Source: Cyrtodaria siliqua
Lineage: Eukaryota > Mollusca > Bivalvia > Adapedonta > Hiatellidae
NCBI GenBank assembly: GCA_037043455.1
Contig: JAWPHD010000094.1
Span: 1 to 64,000, forward strand
Direction of reading: 5' to 3'
Length of the DNA stretch: 64,000 nucleotides
This document shows positions 31,658 to 40,879 of the stretch, piece by piece. Every line of letters starts with the position of its first letter. The stretch's first letter is position 1. Below the pieces are notes generated by a model. It was not told where the DNA came from, searched no databases, and saw only the letters and a list, made by a program, of their open reading frames with translations. A program made the position numbers and the translations under genes.

Positions 31658-33393
31658 ATGATCATAAGGATAAACGCCTTTTCTGTTTAGCAAGTCTAAC
31701 TTTTTACCGCTGTATTCTTGAGATATGTATTGAAACGACGGAACGTTTTTTACTAGATTATCTAATGATTGGGACATGAACTGGAAACTATCAATAAATA
31801 CTAAACTTTTTCCTAACATGAAAGCCATATACTTGTCCATGTTATTTGGTATCACATTTATGTTTCGTTTAAACTTTCCGATGTGCTGCATTATGAAGTG
31901 AGAGTCATATCCTCTCAAGTTATGAAACACAACAGGTATTTTTCTAGTCAACCTGAAATTAATATTACAAATGTCATGAGCGCTTCCCCTATACTTTCCA
32001 GTTATATGGCAATGATCCCTGACTTTTCTGATGGAGTTTCTGTTTGCCACTGTATAACCCGCGTCGCCTTTTTTGAGAGTTGTTGCAAAACCATTACCAC
32101 AAATATGACATGATTTAGATTTTTGAAATCTAGCTTTTTCTTCCTGTGACATTACTAGATCTTTTTTAAAGTTTGCATTCATAGTTTGCTTGCACCACTT
32201 TTCTTCTTCTATCATTTTTTCCAAAAAGTTGTAAACAGCATTCGGGCCTCTATACGTTACAACTGGTTTTGAATATTGATCATCATAGCAACAAACAACC
32301 TTATACCCATAACTGCAATCAGTATGCTTTTGATATGCTTCTGTATGTGATTTTTTAGGATTGTTTGATACTGAAGAAATACTTTCGGTTACTGCTTCAA
32401 AATCAGCATATATAACAAACGGAACCATTAGCTGTCTGTCGTAGTTTTTTAACTTAACTTTTTCATCTTTTTTGGCATTTTTATTGCTTGTTTTCCGTTA
32501 AGTGAAAGACAATCAGGCTCATGCTTTTTAGCACACGTTCTAATGTAAAGCATTGTAGGCATGTTTTACAAAACCATTTTCTTCCATTGTGTGCTGTTTG
32601 ATTAGACATCAAACTGTTAAAGTTTTTTATCCATACGTAATGATTTTTTTCTTCTTCGGTGATCAAAAGCATATCACAAGTTTTTTCTGCTTTATTTTTT
32701 GATATGTGCAAAGGGTAAACTTGATTATCTTCATATCCAAATATGTTAAAACAAATGTTGTTTGATTTTCTATTTTTGGGATTTGTTTGATAGTAACAGG
32801 AAATGTAATTCCCTTGTAATCAAGATCATCAATATGCTTTTTGTACTTTGTTATTCTTTGTGGTTTATTAAGCCAAATGGCACCATCTAAAGCATTCGTT
32901 ATTTTTTTCATTTTTTATATTTATCAATCCTTTTTTAGCATTAGTAGGTTCTTTTGGTAAATCCAAATAAGAGCTACCTCGCAAAGGCTTATACTTTATT
33001 CGAGTTATATAGTGTGCGTCTAGTGTCTCAATTACCCAACCACTTCCTTCAGCCAATTCTATTTATAATTTCTTCCTGTGCTTTGTCTAATGCTTCTGAT
33101 ATTTGATTTTTGTTTAATATTATTACAGCCTTTGAGGCAAAGTAAGCTGTTTTGTATATAATATCAAAACCTCCTTTATGTTCTTTATCATGCGGTAGAT
33201 TTTTGTTAAAAGTAAGTTTCACATCAATGCTTAATTTAAATCCGCCTATTCTTTTTAGTTCCGCTTTGAGAAACTTTACAGCAGGAGTGTGTGCTTTTTG
33301 TAATTGAACAACCGGATCATTACTTAAATAACCATCTACTTTAAAAAACTTGCTATACTGTTTTGGGGATGTTTCAATTTCTCGGATACTCAT
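31598..33393 (-). pseudogene. Protein-primed DNA polymerase B (PolB), truncated and frameshifted
   Basis: Five overlapping minus-strand frames cover the N-terminal and exonuclease parts: 33393-33049, 33056-32868, 32911-32663, 32711-32481 and 32428-31598. At least four frameshifts separate them. The last frame has Exo I (YADFEA), the HCHITGKYRGSAHD Cys/His region and an Exo II-like NLRGYDSHF. The N-terminal frames carry RIGGFKLSI, LDKAQEEIINRI and GLINIKN, which are familiar from Polinton polymerases. The palm and thumb motifs (SLYP, DTDS-like) are absent: at 31657 the gene runs into a host-like repeat. In intact Polintons this enzyme replicates the element using a terminal protein primer. This copy cannot be functional. 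Confidence 0.9.
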
Positions 33394-33505
33394 TATATAA
33401 TATTACATGAGATTATTTCTTTAAGCCCCTATTAATTAATTAATTAATTAATTATTTTGAAGTAAAATATTTATTCCCTGGTTAGATTATATTATTTTAT
33501 TTTAT

Positions 33506-33835
33506 TTATCCATACATAATGATATTAATTCCTTTGTTAAGTAAAACATCATAGTGGGCAATAAAAGAAACTTTGTATAAAGTTGGATGGTAACTGGTTG
33601 CCTCTGAAATTTGTTTTTTACACAAAGAACGTAGTTTGCTAATATCTTTTTTTTCTAATTTCCATAACAGTTTTAGTTGTTTTGCCATTGTTATGATTCT
33701 TTCTGTCAAATCTTGAAAGTTTGAAAAAATTAAAAGCTCTGCATCTAATTTACTCGCATCTTCAAAATTAATAGTTTTTGCATGTTCCGTTTGATCTTTC
33801 TTAAAGTTGTTGATTTCAATTTCTACTTGTTCCAT
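33506..33835 (-). CDS. Unassigned Polinton protein, 109 residues
   Basis: An open frame starting with ATG at 33835, just downstream (in gene sense) of a TAATTATATAA sequence of the type seen before other genes of the element. It is charged and mainly helical, with a C-terminal SYHPTLYKVSFIAHYDVLLN segment. I do not recognise a domain. It lies between the polymerase and the Cys-rich gene and is divergent from the latter by about 50 bases, so the two probably share a promoter region. Confidence 0.6.
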   Translation of the reverse strand: MEQVEIEINNFKKDQTEHAKTINFEDASKLDAELLIFSNFQDLTERIITMAKQLKLLWKLEKKDISKLRSLCKKQISEATSYHPTLYKVSFIAHYDVLLNKGINIIMYG

Positions 33836-33886
33836 TTATATAATTACATAAGATAATATTTCTTTTAGCCTATATTTAAATATATA
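33836..33886. promoter_or_regulatory. Bidirectional AT-rich promoter region
   Basis: Fifty-one bases separate the divergent ATGs at 33835 (minus) and 33887 (plus). On the minus strand TCTTA lies about 14 bases before TAATTATATAAATG. On the plus strand TTTAAATATATAATG precedes the start. It is inferred to hold both promoters. Confidence 0.5.
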
Positions 33887-34456
33887 ATGCTATATTATAA
33901 TATAATGCATTGCAAATATTTTGAAAGAGTTTTGGATATTATTGATCCTCCTGGGATGTGCATAGATTGCATCTTATTTCACACGACTAACAAAAAGAAG
34001 CTTTGTAAATATTGCTTCAGAGCCAAGCTGTGTTACAAGTGTACATACGCATGCGTGAATTGCAACGATACTTGTGAAGTTTTCGATAACGAGCGTGTTT
34101 GCCTTAATTGTGGCACCCACAATGGTTATAATCTTATCACAGGTTGCGCCTACAGCCAAAAGAAAACGATTTACCTCAAAAAGTATCATTTGGAGAAATA
34201 CTTGGTGGCATTTGATTTGTCTTCTAAAAATAGACAAAGATTTGAGTATTTGTTTTACAAAATTGTAAAGATTTTGGATAAGCTAGAAGGTCGGAAAAGA
34301 TCAATCAAATTTGAATACATTTTTCAGAAAATATTTAAAATATTAAAAATAGCAAAAGAAACAAAACCGATTAAAACAAAATCAACCAGAGAAAAGTACG
34401 ATAGGATATGGAAACAAATCAGAAAAGAATTACGGCTGAATGCCATGGCCGTTTAG
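33887..34456 (+). CDS. Cys-rich zinc-binding-like protein of the Polinton
   Basis: 189 residues. The N-terminal half holds five CxxC pairs (C25/28, C40/43, C49/52, C56/59, C72/75), ending in a VCLNCG zinc-ribbon-like knuckle. The C-terminal half is basic and helical, with YLKKYHLEKYLVAFDL near 96-111 and a Lys/Arg-rich tail. A Cys knuckle followed by a Y-x-K/R-x2-H-type helix recalls the layout of late transcription factor VLTF3 of large DNA viruses, but that is a tentative resemblance, not an identification. A second ATG at 33905 could be the true start. The 3' end overlaps the convergent membrane-protein gene by 27 bases. The frame is intact. Confidence 0.7.
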   Translation: MLYYNIMHCKYFERVLDIIDPPGMCIDCILFHTTNKKKLCKYCFRAKLCYKCTYACVNCNDTCEVFDNERVCLNCGTHNGYNLITGCAYSQKKTIYLKKYHLEKYLVAFDLSSKNRQRFEYLFYKIVKILDKLEGRKRSIKFEYIFQKIFKILKIAKETKPIKTKSTREKYDRIWKQIRKELRLNAMAV

Positions 34457-34864
34457 CTTAAATCTTTTCATATACATTTCCAGAGGTTCTGTAAAGTTAT
34501 CATTCTTTTGAATCTCTAATATTTTATTGAAGGTAACCCTAATTACCTCTTCGTCATTTTCTAGTCCTGTGGTTGTTTGAACATATGATAGAAGCTGTTT
34601 GAAACTCCTATGATGTGTTTTTAACAAAGTATTTTTTTCTGCTATTCTTGTTTTACTCACTAAAACAGCAACTACTGGAGGAACTGCGCCAACCACAGCA
34701 ATGAAAACAGGAATTGCTGGAACTAATGCTAGAAGAGCACCACAACCAATTATTCCACTGGTAATCTGTAACGTTGTGTTTATGATACCGCACAATTTAT
34801 AACTGCGTCTGTATGCAGCCACAAGTCGCGTCAAGTGATCAATTAATTCTTCTTTGGTTTTCAT
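34430..34864 (-). CDS. Polinton membrane protein with hydrophobic hairpin
   Basis: 144 residues. A long hydrophobic stretch at about 26-69 (IITTLQ-like start, then GIIGCGALLALVPAIPVFIA and VVGAVPPVVAVLV) would form two transmembrane helices joined by a Pro-containing turn. The flanking regions are helical and charged. The ATG follows TCTAAC by about 13 bases on the minus strand. Membrane proteins of unknown role are common in Polintons. I cannot name the family. The frame is intact. Confidence 0.7.
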   Translation of the reverse strand: MKTKEELIDHLTRLVAAYRRSYKLCGIINTTLQITSGIIGCGALLALVPAIPVFIAVVGAVPPVVAVLVSKTRIAEKNTLLKTHHRSFKQLLSYVQTTTGLENDEEVIRVTFNKILEIQKNDNFTEPLEMYMKRFKLNGHGIQP

Positions 34865-34888
34865 GTGTAATTATAGTTAGACAATAAT

Positions 34889-36028
34889 TTAATTAAAATA
34901 TTTAGAAAATAGTTGCTTGTGTTCTTTGGGTGACATTTTGCCTATTTTTAATAATTCATCGATTATGCTAATACCTTTATTTATTATCTGTGGACTATTA
35001 TTTCCTGATTCGATACTTCCACAAACCAACTCTAGATCATCCATCAAATCTTTAGGGCTATTGTAATATTCAACACAACCTCCTAAAATCTTCTTGAACT
35101 TTGAAGAACCTTTATGAATGGGTAAATCAGATAATTCTGTTAGTTCTTTAAAAACATTCTGAGACAGCTTTAAATAAGTTTTCCCATTGTTGTAACGCTT
35201 TGTTATCAAGTCTATAAAATCATCATCTACTTTCATATCTAGCACAACTGCTTCTCCTTGTTTGGCAATAAGTTTGTGATGACCAATAAGCTCGCGTAAA
35301 TCAATTTTCAACATTCCATAGTAACCATCTTTGTCGACTTTGTAGGAATTTTTATTTTGTTGTAATCCTTTTCCTGAAAAAACAGGAGCATGCTGTTCCA
35401 TACGTTTAAGTCTGTCTCTGTAATTCTGTAATCCATCAGTCTCTCTTCGGAAAGCCTCTCTTTCTTGTTCAAGGTTTTCCCTCTGCTCGGTATTTGTTGT
35501 TTTATTTATCTTTTTGGTTAGAGTGGCTTTATAATTTCCGATAACCACGATTGTTCTAGAAGCATCATTAATTGCTTTATCTCTATCACCCGTAATTAGT
35601 TCCGATGGTAATGGTAGGTTATATTTCTCTAACACATCTGTATCAATTTTAGCATCTATATTTGCAGTAAGTATTTTTGGCGCAGGCTCTGCAGTATCAA
35701 TTCCAACATCTATTTCTGGCGCAGGCTCTGCTGTATCAAATAACTGAGGTAATCCCCGGTATGCCTCATGTTCTTGTACTTTCTCGCCTATTGCTGCTGG
35801 AAGAGCGGCTAATTGCGGACTTCTTTTCTGAAGAGAAGCTAACTGCTCGGTTAGCTGTTCTGACTGACTTTTTATTTCGCCAGTTACAGGTTTAAATATT
35901 TCTTTGTACAAATCACGACTAGCTCCTGTTTCTAGTCTTTTTTGAGTAACTTTATTCTCATATTCTTTAACAAGCTCACTCGCTTTTTGCTTTTTATCTG
36001 CTAATTCTTTCCATTTTAACAAAGACAT
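34889..36028 (-). CDS. Large conserved Polinton protein, probably structural
   Basis: 379 residues and open throughout. Residues 1-75 are charged and helical (coiled-coil-like). Residues 95-120 contain a duplicated DTAEPAP motif. Residues 185-220 are again coiled-coil-like. The C-terminal part (about 235-330) has YYGMLKIDLRELIGHHKL and DDDFIDLITKRYNNGKTY, followed by LPIHKGSSKFKKI. This C-terminal region resembles a conserved block in proteins of invertebrate Polintons for which no function is established. A structural or assembly role is a guess from size and position between membrane protein and ATPase. TCTAAC lies about 15 bases upstream of the ATG. Confidence 0.72.
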   Translation of the reverse strand: MSLLKWKELADKKQKASELVKEYENKVTQKRLETGASRDLYKEIFKPVTGEIKSQSEQLTEQLASLQKRSPQLAALPAAIGEKVQEHEAYRGLPQLFDTAEPAPEIDVGIDTAEPAPKILTANIDAKIDTDVLEKYNLPLPSELITGDRDKAINDASRTIVVIGNYKATLTKKINKTTNTEQRENLEQEREAFRRETDGLQNYRDRLKRMEQHAPVFSGKGLQQNKNSYKVDKDGYYGMLKIDLRELIGHHKLIAKQGEAVVLDMKVDDDFIDLITKRYNNGKTYLKLSQNVFKELTELSDLPIHKGSSKFKKILGGCVEYYNSPKDLMDDLELVCGSIESGNNSPQIINKGISIIDELLKIGKMSPKEHKQLFSKYFN

Positions 36029-36111
36029 GTATAATATAAGGTTAGATTAAAATAAGATAAGTTAAGATAAGTCAATATAACTTAATCAAATATTATCCAA
36101 GTATTATTATA
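36029..36111. promoter_or_regulatory. Divergent promoter region between structural gene and ATPase
   Basis: 83 bases between divergent ATGs. The minus side has TCTAACCTTATATTATACATG-type order (TCTAACC, then TTATATTATAC, then the start). The plus side has TTATCCAAGTATTATTATAATG in two parts (TTATCC, TATTATTATAATG). Runs of 'gataagttaa' repeats fill the middle. Confidence 0.55.
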
Positions 36112-36756
36112 ATGCAAATTCCAAACTATGATATGAAAACAGAAAACGGTAATTTTAAACAGATATGGAACTTCATGCCAGACTGTTGTTTTAGAATGCT
36201 TATATGCGGTAATTCAGGATCTGGTAAGACAAACACATTAGTTCACATGTTGCTGAAACCTTTAGTTTATTACGATACGATTTACTTGTTTGCTAAAAAC
36301 TTGGAGCAGTCCAAGTATCAGGTCTTATCACAAAAACTTGAAAAGATAGCAAAAAAGAATAAAATCCCAGTCGAAGACATATTAGAATGTTCAAATGATG
36401 AAGTTATCCCTGTGGATGATTTGGATTCTGATACTCAAAAGATAGTCATTTTTGATGATTATGTTTGCGAACGCAATCAAAACGATATTATTAATTATTT
36501 CATCCAGGGAAGGCACAAAAACTGTTGCGTGATTTATTTATCTCAATCTTATTACAAAACTCCCAAAGACATCCGGTTGAACTGTTCTCATTACATCTTC
36601 TTCGCGACTCCGGTTAATCGTGAGCTGGGTATGCTTTCCAACGAACAAGATGTCAGCAAAGATCAGTATAAAAAAGCAACTGACAAGCAGTATGACTTTC
36701 TGTATCTGGATCGCCCTGGGAAGTTAGTAAAGCGTAACTTCAACGGTGAAATTTAA
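36112..36756 (+). CDS. A32-type genome-packaging ATPase
   Basis: 214 residues, intact. Walker A is GNSGSGKT at residues 33-40, Walker B is IVIFDD at 111-116, and a sensor-like YLSQSYYKTP follows at about 142-151. This is the FtsK/HerA-superfamily ATPase found in Polintons, virophages, adintoviruses and large DNA viruses. There it pumps the genome into the capsid. The length is normal for the family. The stop codon overlaps the TAATCTAA motif of the next gene, so the genes are tightly packed. Confidence 0.93.
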   Translation: MQIPNYDMKTENGNFKQIWNFMPDCCFRMLICGNSGSGKTNTLVHMLLKPLVYYDTIYLFAKNLEQSKYQVLSQKLEKIAKKNKIPVEDILECSNDEVIPVDDLDSDTQKIVIFDDYVCERNQNDIINYFIQGRHKNCCVIYLSQSYYKTPKDIRLNCSHYIFFATPVNRELGMLSNEQDVSKDQYKKATDKQYDFLYLDRPGKLVKRNFNGEI

Positions 36757-36775
36757 TCTAATCGTATTATATATA
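36757..36775 (+). promoter_or_regulatory. TCTA + TATTATATATAATG start-site motif of the fibre-like gene
   Basis: TCTAATCG is followed by TATTATATATA and the ATG at 36776. Nearly the same sequence stands before the PLA2-gene start at 40864-40880 and, less exactly, before 39445. The pattern resembles the TCTA late-promoter motif reported for mavirus/CroV genes. Confidence 0.6.
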
Positions 36776-38140
36776 ATGGGACTTTTTAATGATCTTGGTG
36801 GTGAAGTTACTACTGGCAGTGTTAATATTACAAATTTCGGTATTGTGCTGTCTGAGTATGTAAAACAAAAACATCTGGTTAATTATCTTAACAAAGGCAG
36901 AAACCAGGAAAATGTTTTGAGAAGTGAGCTTAACATGGATAATAATAAAATTATCAATGTTGGTAATCCAACAAAAGCAGATGATGCAGTAACAAGGCAA
37001 TATTGCCAAAGAAGTATAACAAAAATCATACGTGATTATAATATTGATAAAATTCCGGATATGATGAAAGATTTAACAACAGGTGTTGATGATAAACTAA
37101 GTCTGATACAAACAAAGTTACAAGCAAACCGTGAAAAAATGATTGAAATTCAAAATGGATTGAAAGATGAAATAAAACTTTTGAGTGATGCTTTTAAAGA
37201 GCTAGAAAAGTAAGAAGATGTATTGGAAGAGAGTGAAAGCTACAAGAAATTAAGTAAACAAATAAGAGCTGGTGTTCAACATATTAATACACGGATTGGG
37301 GAAATCAGCAAACTAATGGTTGATAACAATGAACTAGAAGCTGCTATTGCTGATGCTTCAAAACAAATGAGAACTGCTTTTACTGCCGAAGTAACTCAAA
37401 TTAAAATATTAAATGAGCAGATAAACACCAACGTTGCCGATATCAACAAGGAATTTGAAGATATCAAAAAGAAAATGGTTGACGGTAAGTCGCTGGAGAC
37501 TGCTTTGAGCAAACTGGTTAACACTGATAAACTTAACACTGCTATTGATGATGTTTCAAAGCAATTGAAAGCTGCTCAGGATGAAAGAAGCAAGGCTTTT
37601 GATGGTGAAATAGCTTCTCTCAAGGAGCATAATCAAAAGTCTGATAGTCGACACACAGCAATTCTTGGTATAATTGATGAGTTGAGAGAAAAAGTAGCAC
37701 ATTTAGGCCAGATTCTAATTTTTGAAGCTACAATAGATGACGGTATAAGAATTATACAAGATGCCTTTGCAGACTCCAGTCACAGGGTGAGATCGACTTT
37801 TGTATCGTATCCAACTCAAAAACCACTTGAAAGAATCCGTCGAAACTCTTTGCTTGATGCCTTTACTTTTGTACCCAATCCACGTATGACAAGTGGATTG
37901 AAATATTATCAAGCGAAAGATGGTTTGACTACATTTACAATTTTTAGAGAAGGTCGTTATGTATTTGAAATGGATTTTACTTACACGGGAGCAGATGTAG
38001 AAAATTTTATTATTTTTTCAGCATTGGAAAACGGTACTAAGAATTTTTATCCGATATTAGTAAATGACAAACGAATATTAAAAGAAACTTTGAAGTATAT
38101 GCCAAGCGATCTTATACTATTATGTTTAGATCAAACGTAA
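36776..38140 (+). pseudogene. Fibre-like protein with coiled-coil shaft (one in-frame stop)
   Basis: An N-terminal frame (36776-37213) and a long frame (to 38140) lie in the same phase. A single TAA at 37211-37213 separates them, so the gene has one nonsense codon or, less likely, two products. Residues ~54-76 hold MDNNKIINVGNPTKADDAV, the sequence style of phage tail-fibre attachment regions (N-x-K-I-x-N-V then P-x-x-x-D-A). Long heptad-like, Asp/Lys-rich repeats with no proline follow. The last ~110 residues (FREGRYVFEMDFTYTGADV and onward) look like a beta-rich globular head. An attachment fibre on a Polinton virion is inferred; no known knob family was recognised. Confidence 0.65.
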
Positions 38141-38242
38141 AAGTAAATACTACTCAAGTTTTCAATTTTGAAAAATCTAGTTTTAAAATGTATATTATAC
38201 CGGAATAATTAGTATTAATAAATTTTATCCATCCTATATTAT

Positions 38243-39004
38243 ATGGAACAAAAAATTGTATTATCATCAGACAAAGCGTCAATAATTAATAGCTCAAATA
38301 CACCGAGTAATTTTACAACTGTATTTGACAAACCATTAATATTAGGTAAGAACAAACAGTATGTCATTGGACTCGATAAGATTAATTCCATGACTTACTC
38401 GTGGTATAATATTAGTGAAGATTTTAATAACAAAGTGATAAGGTATCACAATGGAACAGATTGGAAAACTATTGATTTTAGAAATGGAAATTACAGTTAT
38501 GGCGATATTGATAATTATATAAAAGAAGCATTAACTGTAAACAATGATTTAACCGATGACTCACCCATCCCGATACAAATTGAGTTTGATTTATCAAGTT
38601 TTAAATGTTTTGTTACCATTAATAATAACTTTGTGCTTGATTTGAGAGAATCAAACTTTCACACCTTTATCGGGTTTGAGAAAGATGCGGTTATTAGAGA
38701 AACTAAATTTGGAACTGTGACACCAGACATAACAAATTCTATCGATACATTGTATATCCACTGTGACTTGATAAGTAATTCTATTGTTGATTGATCATAC
38801 GGGGATGTCATTTATGAAATAAGCACAGCTGCTCTTACGAGAGCGTATCCTTTTGAAAATGAACCGATGAGAGTCGGGTTCTGCGAAGTAAACAAAACGA
38901 TCATTAACAGTATTTATATTTACATAACCGATTTCTCCGGTAAAATTATTAATCTTAATGGTGTCCAAACATCATTCCGTTTTGTTTTGAAGAAATTTAT
39001 GTAA
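38243..39004 (+). pseudogene. Minor capsid (penton) protein, one premature stop
   Basis: Open for 183 residues from the ATG at 38243, then TGA at 38792-38794, after which the same frame stays open to TAA at 39002-39004 (254 codons in all). The N-terminus (KIVLSSDKASIINSSNTPSNF) and the region after the stop (GFCEVNKTIINSIYIYITD) are typical of Polinton minor capsid proteins, jelly-roll proteins that form capsid vertices. TATATTATATG immediately precedes the start. The single stop suggests recent loss. Confidence 0.85.
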
Positions 39005-39019
39005 CATAAGTTATATGGT

Positions 39020-39428
39020 ATGTTTAAAAAAAAGTTTATGACACTAGCACGGGAACATATACTCAAGTTGACCGATTAACTGGAGCTGGCATATTTGACA
39101 TTTTTTCAAAAGTCGGATCAAAGATATTCAGCGAGTCTGTGAAAACAGCAGGCAAAAAGCATTAGAAACTGCTGGTAAACAAATCATAGAAAGCGGTTCT
39201 AAAAAACTTGGAGATGAAGTAGGAAAAATGGCTGCTGATAAATTAGTTTCAGTTATTAAACCTAAACCAAAAGGTGAGATGATTTTAAAAGAACTTACAA
39301 AGGCTGATAACAAAACAGAAGTTATAGCTGAAACTGAAGAAGATGTAAATACAAAAATTAATAGATTACTTTCCGGAAGGGGAATTCATGTGAGAATTAA
39401 TCGATTAATTAATAAAAGAATAATCTAA
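39020..39428 (+). pseudogene. Small Ala/Gly/Lys-rich capsid-associated protein, frameshifted
   Basis: The gene follows the minor capsid gene, with ATG at about 39020. The reading phase changes near 39040 (short after an A-run) and again near 39155 in a run of A residues, after which the frame is open to 39428. The text includes RLTGAGIFDIFSKVGSKIF and a repetitive amphipathic, Lys-rich stretch. Such small proteins between the penton and major capsid genes of Polintons have been compared to adenoviral core/cement proteins. The specific role here is unknown. Confidence 0.6.
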
Positions 39429-39444
39429 TTACTAGTATATATAG

Positions 39445-40353
39445 ATGTTTCGAAGTAATCAATATAATACTAGATATGAACACGTACCTATTCATTTAGA
39501 TACTCCCGTAATACAACCAGGAAATGCTACCAGGCAAATTAAAAGTGGTTATCAGTTTACAATAAATGATAGAAGTTCTTACTTTGATTGGTATAATGCA
39601 TATTTTGAAATCAGTTTTCGAGTAAACAAAGTTGCTGATGGAGCCGCTTTTGCAGACGCTGACAGAATTGCTTTAATTAACGATGCAGCTTCATTGATTG
39701 ATCAAATGCAAGTTAAGCAAAATGGAAAAATAGTTTACGATGGAAATAATCTTCACAGATTTGTTAATATCAAAAGCTTGCTTGAAATTTCTGACGATTA
39801 TGCTAAAACAACCGGAACAAACGAATACTTTTATTTAGATAATACGACTGCGGCAGAATCCCGAGATGATCAAGCCGGTTATAATTCAGGATTTGCGATT
39901 CGTCATGCTTTGATCATAACTAATCAAAAAGGTTGATTCTATAATTCCATTAAACAAACATTCCTTCTTTGGAGGTTTGGAAACAAACATGCTTCCTCCT
40001 GGTCAAATTCAAATTAGCTTACAACTGACAAATGATAATGTGTTAATTTTCAAATCAAGTGGTGATGATAGCCGGGTAGTTATTAAAAAATTAGTTTTGT
40101 GGATACCTAGAATGATATTTAACTCAGATGGTTTAAGTTATGTAATGACAAATCATATGACATCAACAAGATGGACTTATCTTATCTTCGTGAAATGATA
40201 CAAGAGAGCGGAAGTTCTCAACTAACTGAATCTGTATTTAGAATAACGGCTGGTGTTAAAAATCCCAAACATGTGTTTGTGTATTTGCAAAGGTCAGACA
40301 AAAGTTCACACCAAGAGCGAAATCCTCACCTTTTGGATACTTTTCATCATTAG
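39445..40353 (+). pseudogene. Major capsid protein (double jelly-roll), frameshifted and 3'-deleted
   Basis: The N-terminal 163 residues are open (EHVPIHLDTPVIQPG, YFDWYNAYFEISFRV, IDQMQVKQNGKIVYDG), characteristic of Polinton major capsid proteins. Phase changes near 39930 and near 40185 (an ATCTT duplication) follow. The frame then carries LTESVFRITAGVKNPKHVFV and NPHLLDTF before ending at 40353. Family members are about twice this length, so the second jelly-roll half is missing: the next sequence belongs to a different gene. The capsid cannot be made from this copy. Confidence 0.88.
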
Positions 40354-40862
40354 GTATTCCATTGATTGGATCTCTTATTAGTGGTTTAACTGAAAAAGGT
40401 TTGCAAGTAGATAGAAGAGGACAAAAATGGGTTAAGCAGCTAGGCATACAGAACTTCAGCGGGGTGCACAGCAAAAACAAATTACCAGCAAAACAAAATA
40501 AACAAGAATGTGGCATTATAAATCTTGATGATCATATTGGACCTGGCACACACTGGACTTGTTATTATGATAATTATTACTTCGATCCGTTTGGCCTGAG
40601 CCCACCAAAAGAAGTTTTAGCGTATATGCCTAATATAAAATACAACACCATTCAATACCAAGATAAAACAAGTGTTCTGTGTGGATATTTCTGTCTGTTT
40701 TTCATTAAAAAGTTACAAGAAGGAAATGTGATATTTCTGTCTGTTTTTCATTAAAAAGTTACAAGAAGGAAATGTGTATGATATTCTTTACAAATTATTA
40801 AAGCCTTACAAACCAGTAAAAAATGAAAACATCATAACATCATATTTTGTAAACAAAGTTTA
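40354..40862 (+). pseudogene. Adenain-type maturation protease, fused 5' and duplicated 3'
   Basis: The open frame 40362-40754 carries the protease fold: FSGVHSKNKLP, H64 in PGTHW, D75 in YYFDPFG, Q100, and C107 in LCGYFC. Q and C are seven residues apart, as in adenovirus protease. The family (Ulp1-like cysteine peptidases) processes capsid precursors. The first ~25 residues (IGSLISGLTEKGLQV) look like the end of another small protein, joined here by the deletion that removed the end of the major capsid gene. A 46-bp tandem duplication (40684-40729 and 40730-40775) shifts the frame and ends the ORF early. The original end is probably the TAA at 40860-40862. Confidence 0.88.
40684..40775 (+). 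repeat. 46-bp tandem duplication in the protease gene
   Basis: GATATTTCTGTCTGTTTTTC and the rest of a 46-base unit occur twice back to back with no differences seen. Forty-six is not a multiple of three, so the copy shifts the reading frame. Confidence 0.9.
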
Positions 40863-40879
40863 ATCTAATCATATTATAT

